From NCBI GenBank assembly GCA_030913385.1, contig CP133159.1:1138584-1202583 (forward strand): a DNA stretch of 64,000 nucleotides, read 5' to 3'. Within the stretch, counting starts at the first letter, position 1; the number at the start of each line of letters is the position of its first letter. The notes below the pieces were generated by a model, which had not been told where the DNA came from, ran no database searches, and saw only the letters and a list, made by a program, of their open reading frames with translations. This document shows, one piece after another, positions 28,873 to 37,707 of the stretch. Source of the DNA: Cytophagaceae bacterium ABcell3 (GTDB taxonomy: Bacteria > Bacteroidota > Bacteroidia > Cytophagales > Cytophagaceae). Position numbers and translations under genes: made by a program.

Positions 28873-31179
28873 TTAATCCCTGAAGCCATCAAGATCATAT
28901 CCATCTATCTCGTAATCGTCTTCGTCCTCCTCGTCCTCTTCATTTTTCTCTTTAAACTTTTTACAGTCTACTTCGACAGAAAGTGGTTTTGATGGTTGTG
29001 GAAATTTTTGTCTTTTGACTTCCAATGATTCATCTTCATATACTTTTTGCATAAATCCAGCCCATATAGGCATGGCCATTCTTGCACCTTGTCCCATTTC
29101 CATTGTTCTGAAGTGTATGCTTCTGTCTTCACCTCCTACCCATGCACCACCGACAAGTTTTGGGGTAATACCAACAAACCATCCATCGGAAGCATTCTGA
29201 GAGGTACCTGTTTTTCCTCCAATTTCATTGTCAGGGCCAAGAAGGCCATATCTGTGCAAGCCAAGTGCTGTTCCTCCCGCTTCTTGTGTAGCACCTTTAA
29301 GCATGTGTACCATTAAATGTGCCGTTTCTTCATTGATGGCTTCTTTGGTTTCGGGAATAAACTCTTGAAGCACATTACCATGTTTGTCTTCTATGCGTGC
29401 AATGAAAAATGGTTTCGTGTAAACACCTTCGTTGACAAAAGCGCTGTATGCGCCGATAAGTTCATATACGGATACATCACTTACGCCGAGACAAAGCGCA
29501 GGCACAGGGTCTAACCTGCTTTCTATGCCAAGTCTTTTTGCCATATCTACTACTGCATTTGGACCTACCTTCTTTATCAGGCCTGCAGTGATAGAGTTAA
29601 CAGAGTTTGCCATAGCTTTTCTCAAAGTATAAGGCTCTCCGCTGAATTTATTGTCTGCGTTTTTCGGCGTCCATGTTTCATTTTCATCGCCAGTTTGGAA
29701 ACTTACCGGGGCGTCTACCATTTCATAGCACGGCGAATAGCCATAGTCTAGTGCGGTGGCATATACTAAAGGCTTAAATGTTGAGCCTGGCTGCCTTCTT
29801 CCTTGTTTTACATGGTCATATTTGAAGTGCCTGTGGTCTATGCCACCTACCCAGGCTTTGATATGTCCCGATGCAGGGTCCATAGCCATAAACCCGGTAT
29901 GTAGAAAATGCTTATAGTACCTAATAGAGTCCATAGGGGACATAAGTGTGTCTTTTTCACCTTCCCAAGAAAACACCCGCATGTTTACCGGCTTGTTCAT
30001 TTCCTCGTAAATCTTCTTGGTGTCATCACCATGTTTAACTTGCAGTGATTTAAACCTTGGGGTTCTCTGGGCTGCATTTTCTATGAAGTTTTTGATTTCT
30101 TTTCCATCGTCGTCTATCCAAGGGTTTCGCCCCTCCCAGTGTTCAAAGAACTTTCCTTGTAGCATTTTCATGTGTTCAGCCATAGCGTTTTCAGCATATT
30201 TCTGCATGCGGCTGTCGATGGTACAATATATTTTCAGGCCATCGGCAAAAAGGTCAATGCCTCTGTTGCGGCACCAAGCCAATAAGTAGTTGCTGACTAC
30301 ACTTCTAAAGTAGGTGGCCAAACCTTTGTTATGGTTTTCTACATTATAGTTTAGTTCAAGCGGTATTTGCTTTAGCGAGTCTGCTTCTGTTTTAGCCAGA
30401 TAATTGTACTTGTGCATTTGCTCGATAACAACATTTCTTCTTCCAAATGAATTGTCAGGGTTCATTACCGGGCTATAAGTAGTTGGCGCTTTGAGCAGAC
30501 CGACCAGTGTAGCCGCCTGTGGTATGTCAAGACTGTCAGGAGTTGTGTTAAAGAAGGTTTTTGCTGCTACTTTGATACCAAAAGAGTTACTTCCAAAGTC
30601 CACCACGTTTAAATACATGGTAATGATTTCTTCTTTCGTATAGCTTCGTTCTATGTTTACGGCAGTGATCCATTCTTTAGTTTTTATGATGAGCATGTTA
30701 AGGGCGTGGCTGTTCAGAGAAGAAAGCCTTCCTTTGTATAGTTCGCCACGCGTGTCAAACAAGTTCTTTGCCAACTGTTGCGAAATGGTACTGCCCCCAC
30801 CTGCATTAGACTGTCTCATTATCCCGGTTCGGATCATTACCCTCATAAGGCCTCTTAGGTCAATACCTGAATGCTCTTCGAACCTGGAATCTTCAGTTGC
30901 TTTTAGTGCATTGATCAGATTGGGTGAAATATCGTCGTAGTCTACCGGTGTACGGTTTTCTCTAAAATACTTTCCAAGCAACACTTCGTCTGAGGTATAT
31001 AATTCAGACGCTACCTCACTTTTGGGGTTTTCCAGGACTACCAGGCTTGGCATTGGCCCAAACAAACCCATAAAATCAACAGATACCATATAAATATATA
31101 GTATCAGCACAGACAGTCCTGTAATAAAGGACGCCCATGTAAAAATCATTAAATACTTAAACTTTGATCTTTTGGCCAT
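28873..31179 (-). CDS. class A penicillin-binding protein (PBP1A-like)
   Basis: Bifunctional peptidoglycan synthase of 768 residues. A cytoplasmic tail and one transmembrane helix (residues 9-33) are followed by a GT51 glycosyltransferase domain with catalytic Glu96 in ATEDSRF and GGGSTISQQLAKNLF. The transpeptidase domain has Ser466 and Lys469 in PGSTFKPL, the SVN triad at 526-528 and KTGT at 656-659. It polymerises and cross-links glycan strands at the outer face of the inner membrane. The C-terminus is unusual: a highly acidic tail (KEKNEEDEEDEDDYEIDGYD) with no known domain. It lies 14 bases after the upstream TPR lipoprotein gene, so the two are probably cotranscribed. Confidence 0.96.
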   Translation of the reverse strand: MAKRSKFKYLMIFTWASFITGLSVLILYIYMVSVDFMGLFGPMPSLVVLENPKSEVASELYTSDEVLLGKYFRENRTPVDYDDISPNLINALKATEDSRFEEHSGIDLRGLMRVMIRTGIMRQSNAGGGSTISQQLAKNLFDTRGELYKGRLSSLNSHALNMLIIKTKEWITAVNIERSYTKEEIITMYLNVVDFGSNSFGIKVAAKTFFNTTPDSLDIPQAATLVGLLKAPTTYSPVMNPDNSFGRRNVVIEQMHKYNYLAKTEADSLKQIPLELNYNVENHNKGLATYFRSVVSNYLLAWCRNRGIDLFADGLKIYCTIDSRMQKYAENAMAEHMKMLQGKFFEHWEGRNPWIDDDGKEIKNFIENAAQRTPRFKSLQVKHGDDTKKIYEEMNKPVNMRVFSWEGEKDTLMSPMDSIRYYKHFLHTGFMAMDPASGHIKAWVGGIDHRHFKYDHVKQGRRQPGSTFKPLVYATALDYGYSPCYEMVDAPVSFQTGDENETWTPKNADNKFSGEPYTLRKAMANSVNSITAGLIKKVGPNAVVDMAKRLGIESRLDPVPALCLGVSDVSVYELIGAYSAFVNEGVYTKPFFIARIEDKHGNVLQEFIPETKEAINEETAHLMVHMLKGATQEAGGTALGLHRYGLLGPDNEIGGKTGTSQNASDGWFVGITPKLVGGAWVGGEDRSIHFRTMEMGQGARMAMPIWAGFMQKVYEDESLEVKRQKFPQPSKPLSVEVDCKKFKEKNEEDEEDEDDYEIDGYDLDGFRD

Positions 31180-31193
31180 AAAACTTTTGACTT

Positions 31194-33824
31194 TTATTCA
31201 TAAAAAGCACGGTAAAACCTTAAGTAGGCGTCCATGTCTCTTGATTTTTCAAACAAACTATAATTATCATCAGTAATCAATGCTATTCTATAGGACGGTT
31301 TGTAGTCATTCAGGAATGAATGTATACTAGTAATATCGTCCATATAATTAAAGCCTTCTTCTATGGAGCCGAATGCTCTTACAACAACTGCCACTGTTGA
31401 ATCATTCAAATCTAAAAGATTTATTTCTTTTGAAGCACCATTTTGGGCTGATTTGTCTGTGAAATTCCTGAACTGAATCATTATTTTATTTTTAATGATT
31501 TTATCCTTAGGAAGTTCTGCTATAAAGAAGTGAGGTTTATCAAGTTTGTTGATATACTTAACTTCCACACCACCTGGCCTGTCTCCGTCTTGTTCTTTTT
31601 GAGCCAAGTAGTCATCAGCCGTTTTCATTAGTTCTTCTGCTTTTTTAAGCAAAGTACTATTGCTGTATGTTTCGATGAACGCTTCCAGGTCATTTCTGAA
31701 CTGGAGGGTACTTCCGGTTTTTCCATGGATAAGTATAAGCAAAAATTCTATTTTATCTTCTATATCACTCTCTGGATATTGATCTTTTATATTATTTAAT
31801 GCTTTTTCACTTAAGAAATATTCCTTTTGTGAATAGAGTTCATATGCCTGCTTGAACAGTTTGGCCACTTTTTTATTTAGCGCCTTACTTTCTTCAAGGT
31901 AATTCGGATTTTTAATTATTTTGGCAAACACTGAATTAGGGAATTCACTAAGTATCATGTTTTTATAATCTTCTGCTTCGGGGCTTTCTTTTTCTTTATG
32001 TAACAAGTACAGGAAGTAAAGCACCTCAGGCCTATGCTCAGATTTAGGATATTTTTTTATTAACCTTTTAAATGTTTCAATAGAGTTTTCATATTCCTCT
32101 AGGTTTAGGTCGTAAATTTTACCCAACTTATAAAGCGCCTGCTCCAGACGGTGGTCAGAAGTATCCATTTGTGTTTGTGTAAATGGAATGTCTTTATATA
32201 ACTCCTCTTTTCGCTGAGCTCGTATAGCCGCGGAGTCAACTTCTTCTGCAAACATTTCCTCCTCTTCCTCCTCTTCTTCATCGTCGTCAAAGTTCACTTC
32301 TTTCATAGACCTACGCCAATGGTCTTCTAGTTTACGTTTACCCCATTTTCTTTCAAATTCCATTCTACCCATATTTACATTCGCTGGGTTATAGAAGTAC
32401 CATTTGCCGGAGCCATCACCGGTACCCAGGCCTTGCTGCTGTTGCATGGCTGCTGCATTGGCTTGTCTTTTAGCTGCTTCTTCCAAGCGCCTCATATCTT
32501 CACGCTGTTTCTTTTCTTCGTCCAGAATTATTTGATCCAAGAAGGCACTAAGTTTTGTACTGTCCATTGCTGCAAGTCTTTGTAAACTATCTTCGCGTTC
32601 AATGGTTTTTAGTTGTCTAACGAACTCGGCCAATATTTCCTGTCTACGGGCTATAGGTTTATACTCCCTGTCTTTTTTGTCCCATAGCGTAACAGTACTG
32701 TCGTAGTAAGCTTTGGCTAATTCATACTTTTGCAGGTCTTCATAATACAAGCGCCCTAGCTGGTGGTAAGAGCGGGCTTTTTGAAATTGGTCGCCAGCAC
32801 TACTTGCCAATGACTTTTCGAAAAACTCGATGGCCTTTTTATGATTGTCCTGATTAAGTCTGAACAGTGCCATTTCATAGTATATCTTGTCCTTATATTC
32901 TACGTTTTTCTTGTCCTTTAGTAATTTTCTGAAATACTTTTCTACCTGCTGTACGTCGCCTGCTCTGGACAGGTCGGATACCTGTGTCATATATAAACGT
33001 GCAAAAAACGATAGCTCGTATGGGGGATTGTTTTTGAGTACGGCTTGATAATGTTCGTGCGCTTCTTTGGGCCTTCCTCTAAATTGGTTTAATTGCCCAA
33101 GAATAAAATGTACCCTAGAGCGCTCGTCACGTTTTTTGATAAATGGCACAGCCCTGGTGAGGTGGGCAATTACAAAATCGTAATCCTCTTCTTCCAGCAC
33201 CTCTTTGCTATCTGCAAGTTTTTGGTAGTAGTAGCCAAGGGTTAGGTGAAAGTTTCTTTTGTTGTCATCGGTCAGCTTCCTTTTTTTCAGGTAGTCTACT
33301 ACCGAAGGGACAAGCTTAAGTTCTTCTGAATAGATATAGGTCCTAATGAGCCAGATGAGAGCGTCTTGTTTATGCTCAACGTCTTTTCCTTTGGTGTTTA
33401 CATATTTAAATGTTTGTACGGCAGTTTCAAACTCCCCACGGAATATCCTTGACTGGCCGATTAGCAGATATGACGGATCTACCCAGTTGCTGTTTTTGTG
33501 TTTTTGAACAGGCAGGGCTGCTTTTTCTATAATATAGTCAGTGCTTGGGACTAAGCTTTTTTGAAGGGTCGTGTCTAAGTTAGGGAAAACATAAAGCGGC
33601 CTGTTGTAGTCATCTTTGTGCGCTTCCCACATATCATGCTCTACCTCTTTCATTTTTTCTCTCGCCAGAAAATATGCATTGTACCTGGCCGTTACATTAT
33701 GGAATGTTTTGCTTACAAAGTTTTGACTATACTGCGAACAGCCCGAAAAAGTAAGGATGATGGCTGCGAAAATCAGCCAAATATTTCTCGGTGTCGTTAA
33801 AAAATTAAAATTTGCAGCTCTCAA
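31194..33824 (-). CDS. TPR lipoprotein resembling PorW/SprE of the type IX system
   Basis: Lipoprotein of 876 residues with lipobox TFSGC (Cys29), then TFHNVTARYNAYFLAREKM, which resembles the start of PorW/SprE proteins. Many tetratricopeptide repeats fill the protein, for example GEFETAVQTFKYV, GRPKEAHEHYQAVLK, NHKKAIEFFEKSLAS and YENSIETFKRLIKKYP. A charged central linker with a DDDEEEEEEEE patch and a basic/Gln-rich stretch separates two TPR halves. The C-terminal region (FIAELPKDKIIKNKIMIQF) is a compact domain seen at the end of this family. PorW/SprE links the GldK/GldN ring to the translocon. The assignment rests on lipobox, length and TPR layout; a generic TPR lipoprotein is the alternative. 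It is followed closely by the PBP1A gene. Confidence 0.7.
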   Translation of the reverse strand: MRAANFNFLTTPRNIWLIFAAIILTFSGCSQYSQNFVSKTFHNVTARYNAYFLAREKMKEVEHDMWEAHKDDYNRPLYVFPNLDTTLQKSLVPSTDYIIEKAALPVQKHKNSNWVDPSYLLIGQSRIFRGEFETAVQTFKYVNTKGKDVEHKQDALIWLIRTYIYSEELKLVPSVVDYLKKRKLTDDNKRNFHLTLGYYYQKLADSKEVLEEEDYDFVIAHLTRAVPFIKKRDERSRVHFILGQLNQFRGRPKEAHEHYQAVLKNNPPYELSFFARLYMTQVSDLSRAGDVQQVEKYFRKLLKDKKNVEYKDKIYYEMALFRLNQDNHKKAIEFFEKSLASSAGDQFQKARSYHQLGRLYYEDLQKYELAKAYYDSTVTLWDKKDREYKPIARRQEILAEFVRQLKTIEREDSLQRLAAMDSTKLSAFLDQIILDEEKKQREDMRRLEEAAKRQANAAAMQQQQGLGTGDGSGKWYFYNPANVNMGRMEFERKWGKRKLEDHWRRSMKEVNFDDDEEEEEEEEMFAEEVDSAAIRAQRKEELYKDIPFTQTQMDTSDHRLEQALYKLGKIYDLNLEEYENSIETFKRLIKKYPKSEHRPEVLYFLYLLHKEKESPEAEDYKNMILSEFPNSVFAKIIKNPNYLEESKALNKKVAKLFKQAYELYSQKEYFLSEKALNNIKDQYPESDIEDKIEFLLILIHGKTGSTLQFRNDLEAFIETYSNSTLLKKAEELMKTADDYLAQKEQDGDRPGGVEVKYINKLDKPHFFIAELPKDKIIKNKIMIQFRNFTDKSAQNGASKEINLLDLNDSTVAVVVRAFGSIEEGFNYMDDITSIHSFLNDYKPSYRIALITDDNYSLFEKSRDMDAYLRFYRAFYE

Positions 33825-33884
33825 TTTATTAAATGCTGTTTTAATCTGTAATTTTACAATCCTTTATAAAACCCAAAAGGTAAA

Positions 33885-34730
33885 TTGAAAAATAAAAAGA
33901 CAATATACAAGTGGTTAACGAATAGATTCCTTTTAATTATTCGTAACGAAGAAAATTTTGCAGAAAAAAGAACCTATAGTTTCAACTATGCAAAACTAAT
34001 AGTCTTTTCCATACTATTTCTTTCTTTGGTAACCGGTGCCTGCTTTTTTGTTGCCACTACGGCTCTTGCAAAATGGTTTAACCCGCGGTATCAGCAAATA
34101 GAGACTAATAAAAAAGTTATTTCACTTTCAATTAAGGCCGATTCCTTATTATTAGAAGTGCAGCGGAAAGATATGTTTATTGCTAATATCAGAAAAGTGA
34201 TTGCTGGTGAAATTCTGGAGTATTCTGAGGACAGTGTGGTTTCTTCTAATCAAAAACAGGTTCAAGCCGCCAATCTTGATGAGGTTTCTGACGTTGATAA
34301 GGAACTAAGAGCCCGCTTTGAAAGTGGGGGGCACGAACTTTCTTATTTTGAGCAGAATGCTGGTGGCGATTTAAATGATATTTTTGTAAAACCTGTGTCA
34401 GGAATTCCCGTAAACGGACAAGTAGAAGGGGGCAACCTGTTAAGGTTAAAGGTAGGCAAAAAGGAAAGTGTGAAATCTGTCGCTGAAGGGAAAGTGCTTT
34501 TTACCTCTTGGACGTTAGAAGACCAACATATCATAGCGGTGCTTCACCCTGGAAACTTTATTTCGTTTTATAAAAATGTTTCAGTAGTCTTGAAGAAAAA
34601 TGGAGATAGTGTAAAAGCAGGTGAGGTAATAGCCAAGGTGGGAGACTCTGATGAAGATGCACAGGTGGTAAGTTTTGAACTTTGGCACGAAGGTGTTCAG
34701 GTCAACCCGCAAGATTATATTTTATTTTGA
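33885..34730 (+). CDS. LytM/M23-like protein without zinc ligands, next to bactofilin
   Basis: A 281-residue membrane-anchored protein. It has a short cytoplasmic N-terminus, one transmembrane helix at about residues 25-52 (LIVFSILFLSLVTGACFF), a periplasmic coiled-coil-like stretch, and a C-terminal LytM fold beginning FVKPVSGIPVNGQVEGG and ending FELWHEGVQVNPQDYILF. In active M23 peptidases zinc is held by HxGxD and HLHFE with a further YxH. Here the corresponding places read LLRLKVGKK, VVSFE and FYKN, so all ligands appear lost. By analogy with EnvC, NlpD and similar proteins it may activate or position another peptidoglycan hydrolase. The start is a TTG preceded by AAAAGGTAAA. It lies 27 bases before a bactofilin gene, a pairing known for cell-shape modules. 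Confidence 0.8.
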   Translation: MKNKKTIYKWLTNRFLLIIRNEENFAEKRTYSFNYAKLIVFSILFLSLVTGACFFVATTALAKWFNPRYQQIETNKKVISLSIKADSLLLEVQRKDMFIANIRKVIAGEILEYSEDSVVSSNQKQVQAANLDEVSDVDKELRARFESGGHELSYFEQNAGGDLNDIFVKPVSGIPVNGQVEGGNLLRLKVGKKESVKSVAEGKVLFTSWTLEDQHIIAVLHPGNFISFYKNVSVVLKKNGDSVKAGEVIAKVGDSDEDAQVVSFELWHEGVQVNPQDYILF

Positions 34731-34757
34731 CAATTTCGTAGATAAACCTTATTTCCC

Positions 34758-35195
34758 ATGTTCAGTAAAAAAGATGACAAAAAAATTCCCGAGGAGGTTT
34801 TGAACTCCCGTACTATTATAGCCAAAGGCACACTTTTAGAAGGTAACATAGAAACTTTTGGTAATATACGTGTAGAGGGAAAGTTAATCGGAAATGTAAA
34901 ATGCAAGTCTAAGGTAGTGCTAGGAGACTCTTCAAAAGTAGAGGGCAACATATTGGCCAATACTGCTGAGGTAGAAGGTGAAGTTGTAGGCGTAGTTGAA
35001 ATTTCTGATGTTCTGATCCTAAAGTCGACGGCAATAATTAATGGAGACATTGTTACCAATAAATTGGTTATTGAGTCAGGTGCCACTTTTAATGGAAAAT
35101 GTAAAATGGGCGCTGTAATCAAAGAGATAAAAATAGGAGAAAACGTTGAGCAGACAAAGCAACAACCGACAATCGCAAAAGAAAAGACCGCTTGA
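34758..35195 (+). CDS. bactofilin (polymer-forming cytoskeletal protein)
   Basis: A 145-residue protein with the right-handed beta-helix repeat of bactofilins: TIIAKGTLLEGNIETFGNI, RVEGKLIGNVKCKSKVVLG, VEGNILANTAEVEGEVVG and IINGDIVTNKLVIESG, flanked by short polar tails. Bactofilins polymerise without nucleotide and scaffold cell-wall enzymes or membrane sites; they are often encoded beside M23 peptidases, as here. Its 3' end overlaps the start of the ATP synthase assembly gene atpZ by 50 bases in another frame, which ties the cytoskeletal pair to the ATP synthase operon. Confidence 0.93.
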   Translation: MFSKKDDKKIPEEVLNSRTIIAKGTLLEGNIETFGNIRVEGKLIGNVKCKSKVVLGDSSKVEGNILANTAEVEGEVVGVVEISDVLILKSTAIINGDIVTNKLVIESGATFNGKCKMGAVIKEIKIGENVEQTKQQPTIAKEKTA

Positions 35196-35382
35196 GGCTT
35201 ATATAAAATATTCCGGCCTGGCCATGCAAATGATCATGCTAATGCTTATTGCTGTCTGGGCCGGATCAAAGCTTGATGCTTACTTTGAAGTAAAGAATCG
35301 CCTTTTTACTATATTTTTATTATTGTTTTCCGTGATAGGCTCCGTATATTTGGTGATTAAATCCCTGCTCAACAATAAATGA
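35146..35382 (+). CDS. atpZ: AtpZ/AtpI family ATP synthase accessory protein
   Basis: Small membrane protein of 78 residues with two transmembrane helices (YSGLAMQMIMLMLIAVWAGS and FTIFLLLFSVIGSVYLVI) joined by a short KLDAYFEVKNR loop, the layout of AtpZ, which sits at the head of F-type ATP synthase operons and is thought to help c-ring assembly or magnesium/calcium supply. The start is a TTG at 35146 with GGAG 8 bases upstream, inside the end of the bactofilin gene. The stop overlaps the next gene by 4 bases (ATGA). Confidence 0.85.
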   Translation: MSRQSNNRQSQKKRPLEAYIKYSGLAMQMIMLMLIAVWAGSKLDAYFEVKNRLFTIFLLLFSVIGSVYLVIKSLLNNK

Positions 35383-35783
35383 AAAACGGAACGACGAGTT
35401 TTTATAAAAACTTTCTGCTTCTTTTTATAACAATTAGCCTGATTATCTTCTTATTAACCCATGTAGTGGATGCAGGGTTTCCAAGTCAATACATTTGGGT
35501 AATACAGATATATTTTCTGATCGTGTCTCTTGCTAGCCATAGGATAGCTGAAATGGGGCTGAAGAATGTCGAGACTTTCCATGTTTATTACATGGGGTCT
35601 ATGGGTTTGCGGTTTTTCTTATCCTTGGTATTTGTGCTTATTTTCCTTTTTCTGTCCAAAGATGCACGGTTAAATTTCGTTATTGACTTTTTTATTTTGT
35701 ATTTCACATATACATCGTTTGAAATATATATACTATTGCGTAATTTGCGAGCCAATTCTAAAAATGAGGGAAAAAATGTTTAA
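35379..35783 (+). CDS. small membrane protein of the ATP synthase operon (AtpI-like position)
   Basis: A 134-residue protein with four predicted transmembrane helices (NFLLLFITISLIIFLLTHV; YIWVIQIYFLIVSLAS; SMGLRFFLSLVFVLIFLFL; NFVIDFFILYFTYTSFEIYI). No named domain is recognised. Between atpZ and atpB, Bacteroidota operons commonly carry a protein of this size, functionally comparable in position to AtpI. The gene overlaps atpZ by 4 bases and atpB by 8, so it is translated with the synthase genes. A role in assembly of the membrane sector is inferred from position only. Confidence 0.75.
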   Translation: MKNGTTSFYKNFLLLFITISLIIFLLTHVVDAGFPSQYIWVIQIYFLIVSLASHRIAEMGLKNVETFHVYYMGSMGLRFFLSLVFVLIFLFLSKDARLNFVIDFFILYFTYTSFEIYILLRNLRANSKNEGKNV

Positions 35784-36825
35784 AAAGCAGCTTTTAATTG
35801 CTTTGCTGGCTGTGCTATGCCAGTTTAACTATGCTTTTGGGGGAAGCCAGTCAGAAGACACTCCCATTGAAGAAGTTAATGTCGGAGAAGTAATCATGCA
35901 CCATATAGGTGATGCGCATGAATGGCACTTTGCAACAATCGGTGAAACACATATAACACTTCCTTTGCCGGTTATTTTATTTTCAAATCAGCGGGGCTTA
36001 ATAACTTTTATGTCTTCGCAGTTTCATAACGAAGAACACGCCCACCAAGGACTGCACTTGGATCATGAAACGGCCACCATTACTTCTACCCATCCTGATG
36101 AAGTTATATATGACTTCTCTATTACTAAAAATGTTGCAGCCCTTTTTATAGCATGTATTATACTTGTGTGGGTATTTCTCGCTGTAGCTAAAGGCTACAA
36201 AAACAATGCCGGTCATGCTCCTAAGGGTGTTCAGTCTTTCTTTGAGCCTATCATTGTATTTATAAGAGACGATGTAGCTAAAAGCATTATTGGTGAAAAG
36301 AAGTATGAAAGGTTTCTTCCTTACTTGTTGACTATATTCTTCTTTATTTGGTTCAACAACTTATTCGGGTTATTCCCAGCCGCTGCAAACGTTACCGGAA
36401 ATATCTCAGTAACCTTTATGTTGGCTGCCACTACTTTTCTTATCACTAACTTTAGTGGTAATAAAAACTATTGGGGGCACGTGTTTAACACACCAGGGGT
36501 GCCTTGGCCTATTAAACTTATCATTGTACCAATTGAGATAATAAGTTTATTTACCAAGCCATTTTCGTTAATGGTCAGGTTGTTTGCCAACATCACAGCG
36601 GGGCACATCATTATTCTCAGCCTTTTGTCTCTGATCTTTTTGTTCAGGACTGCCTGGGCTAGTTTGCTAAGTCTGCCTTTTGCATTGTTTATGTCCTTCC
36701 TAGAGTTGTTCGTTGCTATATTGCAGGCTTATATATTTACCCTGCTTTCAGCTATGTACTTCTCAGCGGCAGTAGAAGAACATCATGAGCATGAGCACGA
36801 CACTGTAGAAAAACCACTTTACTAA
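35776..36825 (+). CDS. atpB: ATP synthase F0 subunit a
   Basis: Membrane stator subunit of about 349 residues that forms the proton half-channels beside the c-ring. The frame opens upstream, but the ATG at 35776 (MFKKQLLIALLAVLCQF) gives a signal-like N-terminus and has GAGGG five bases before it; it overlaps the previous stop by 8 bases. As in other Bacteroidota there is a long periplasmic N-terminal extension containing His-rich stretches (HHIGDAHEWHF, EEHAHQGLH) before the first core helix. Core motifs are FIWFNNLFGLFP, KPFSLMVRLFANITAGH with the essential arginine, and LELFVAILQAYIFTLLSAMY. A His-rich tail EEHHEHEHD closes it. Confidence 0.95.
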   Translation: MFKKQLLIALLAVLCQFNYAFGGSQSEDTPIEEVNVGEVIMHHIGDAHEWHFATIGETHITLPLPVILFSNQRGLITFMSSQFHNEEHAHQGLHLDHETATITSTHPDEVIYDFSITKNVAALFIACIILVWVFLAVAKGYKNNAGHAPKGVQSFFEPIIVFIRDDVAKSIIGEKKYERFLPYLLTIFFFIWFNNLFGLFPAAANVTGNISVTFMLAATTFLITNFSGNKNYWGHVFNTPGVPWPIKLIIVPIEIISLFTKPFSLMVRLFANITAGHIIILSLLSLIFLFRTAWASLLSLPFALFMSFLELFVAILQAYIFTLLSAMYFSAAVEEHHEHEHDTVEKPLY

Positions 36826-36860
36826 GAATTTTTTGTTAAACTATATATAAACAAACCTTT

Positions 36861-37112
36861 ATGTTCAATCCATTATTCTTAATCGAATTAGGCTGGGCTC
36901 TTTTCGGAGCTGGTGTTGGTGCTGGTATCGCTGCTTTAGCTGCAGGTATAGGTATCGGTAAAATAGGTTCTTCTGCTGTTGAATCTATTGCAAGACAACC
37001 TAATGAGAGTGGTAAGATCCAAACTGCTATGCTTATTGCTTCTGCCTTCATCGAGGGTGTTGCTCTTTTTGCAGTAGTTGTTTGTCTTCTTATTTCTTTC
37101 ACAGAAGCTTAA
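36861..37112 (+). CDS. atpE: ATP synthase F0 subunit c
   Basis: An 83-residue hairpin of two transmembrane helices. Helix 1 has the Gly/Ala pattern GAGVGAGIAALAAGIGIGKI, the polar loop is ARQPNES, and helix 2 carries the ion-binding glutamate in SAFIEGVALFAVVV. The residue after the glutamate is Gly and helix 1 has no Gln at the sodium-ligand position, so proton rather than sodium use is likely. Several copies form the rotor ring. A hairpin follows in the gap to atpF. Confidence 0.96.
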   Translation: MFNPLFLIELGWALFGAGVGAGIAALAAGIGIGKIGSSAVESIARQPNESGKIQTAMLIASAFIEGVALFAVVVCLLISFTEA

Positions 37113-37130
37113 GTCAAAAAGTTTTTTGAA

Positions 37131-37149
37131 GCCGGGCATTAGGCTCGGC
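37131..37149 (+). promoter_or_regulatory. hairpin between atpE and atpF
   Basis: GCCGGGC - ATTAG - GCTCGGC folds into a 7 bp GC-rich stem with one G-U pair in RNA. There is no T-run, so it is not a full terminator. It could stabilise the 3' end of the atpE message, whose product is needed in the highest copy number. Function is inferred only. Confidence 0.4.
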
Positions 37150-37207
37150 CTCAGAAGACTGGGTTTTACATAATCTTGATTACCGGAATTTATTACTAAA
37201 TACATAC

Positions 37208-37702
37208 ATGGAACTTATAACCCCAGATTTTGGCCTATTATTTTGGCAAACTCTTACTTTCATTATCGTATTGTTCATACTTTCAAAGTTTGCCTGGAAG
37301 CCGATTATGCAAGCCTTGAAAGACAGGGAAAATACGATTGAAGAAGCTTTGTCTTCTGCACAACGTGCCAAAGAAGAAATGCTTCAGATGAAAGCAACAA
37401 ATGAAAAACTTCTTCAAGAAGCTCGTTTGGAGCGTGAGAAAATCCTTCGAGAAGCCCAAGCAACTGCCAATGAGATGGTTTCTAAAGCTAAAGAAACTGC
37501 TCAGGTGGAAGGTAACAGGATGATTGAAAACGCTAGAGTGGCAATCAACACTGAAAAACAAGCGGCTCTTACAGAGGTGAAAAATCAAGCGGCTGAACTT
37601 GCTATTGATATTGCAGAAAAGCTTTTAAGAAAAGAACTTTCTGATGCTGCTGCTCAAAAAGAACTTGCAGATAAATTTATTAAAGACGTAAACTTAAATT
37701 AA
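37208..37702 (+). CDS. atpF: ATP synthase F0 subunit b
   Basis: Peripheral-stalk subunit of 164 residues. One N-terminal transmembrane helix (FGLLFWQTLTFIIVLFILSK) is followed by KPIMQALKDRENTIEEAL and a long charged helix with KAKETAQVEGNRMIENAR, which forms the right-handed coiled coil of the stator, ending in IAEKLLRKELSD. Normal length and layout. It starts after a 95-base gap containing a hairpin and is 5 bases before atpH. Confidence 0.95.
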   Translation: MELITPDFGLLFWQTLTFIIVLFILSKFAWKPIMQALKDRENTIEEALSSAQRAKEEMLQMKATNEKLLQEARLEREKILREAQATANEMVSKAKETAQVEGNRMIENARVAINTEKQAALTEVKNQAAELAIDIAEKLLRKELSDAAAQKELADKFIKDVNLN

Positions 37703-37707
37703 AGGCA

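Noticed and set aside
35683-35775. Upstream start of atpB
   Set aside because: It lies inside the preceding membrane protein gene; ATG 35776 has a GAGGG site and a signal-like N-terminus.
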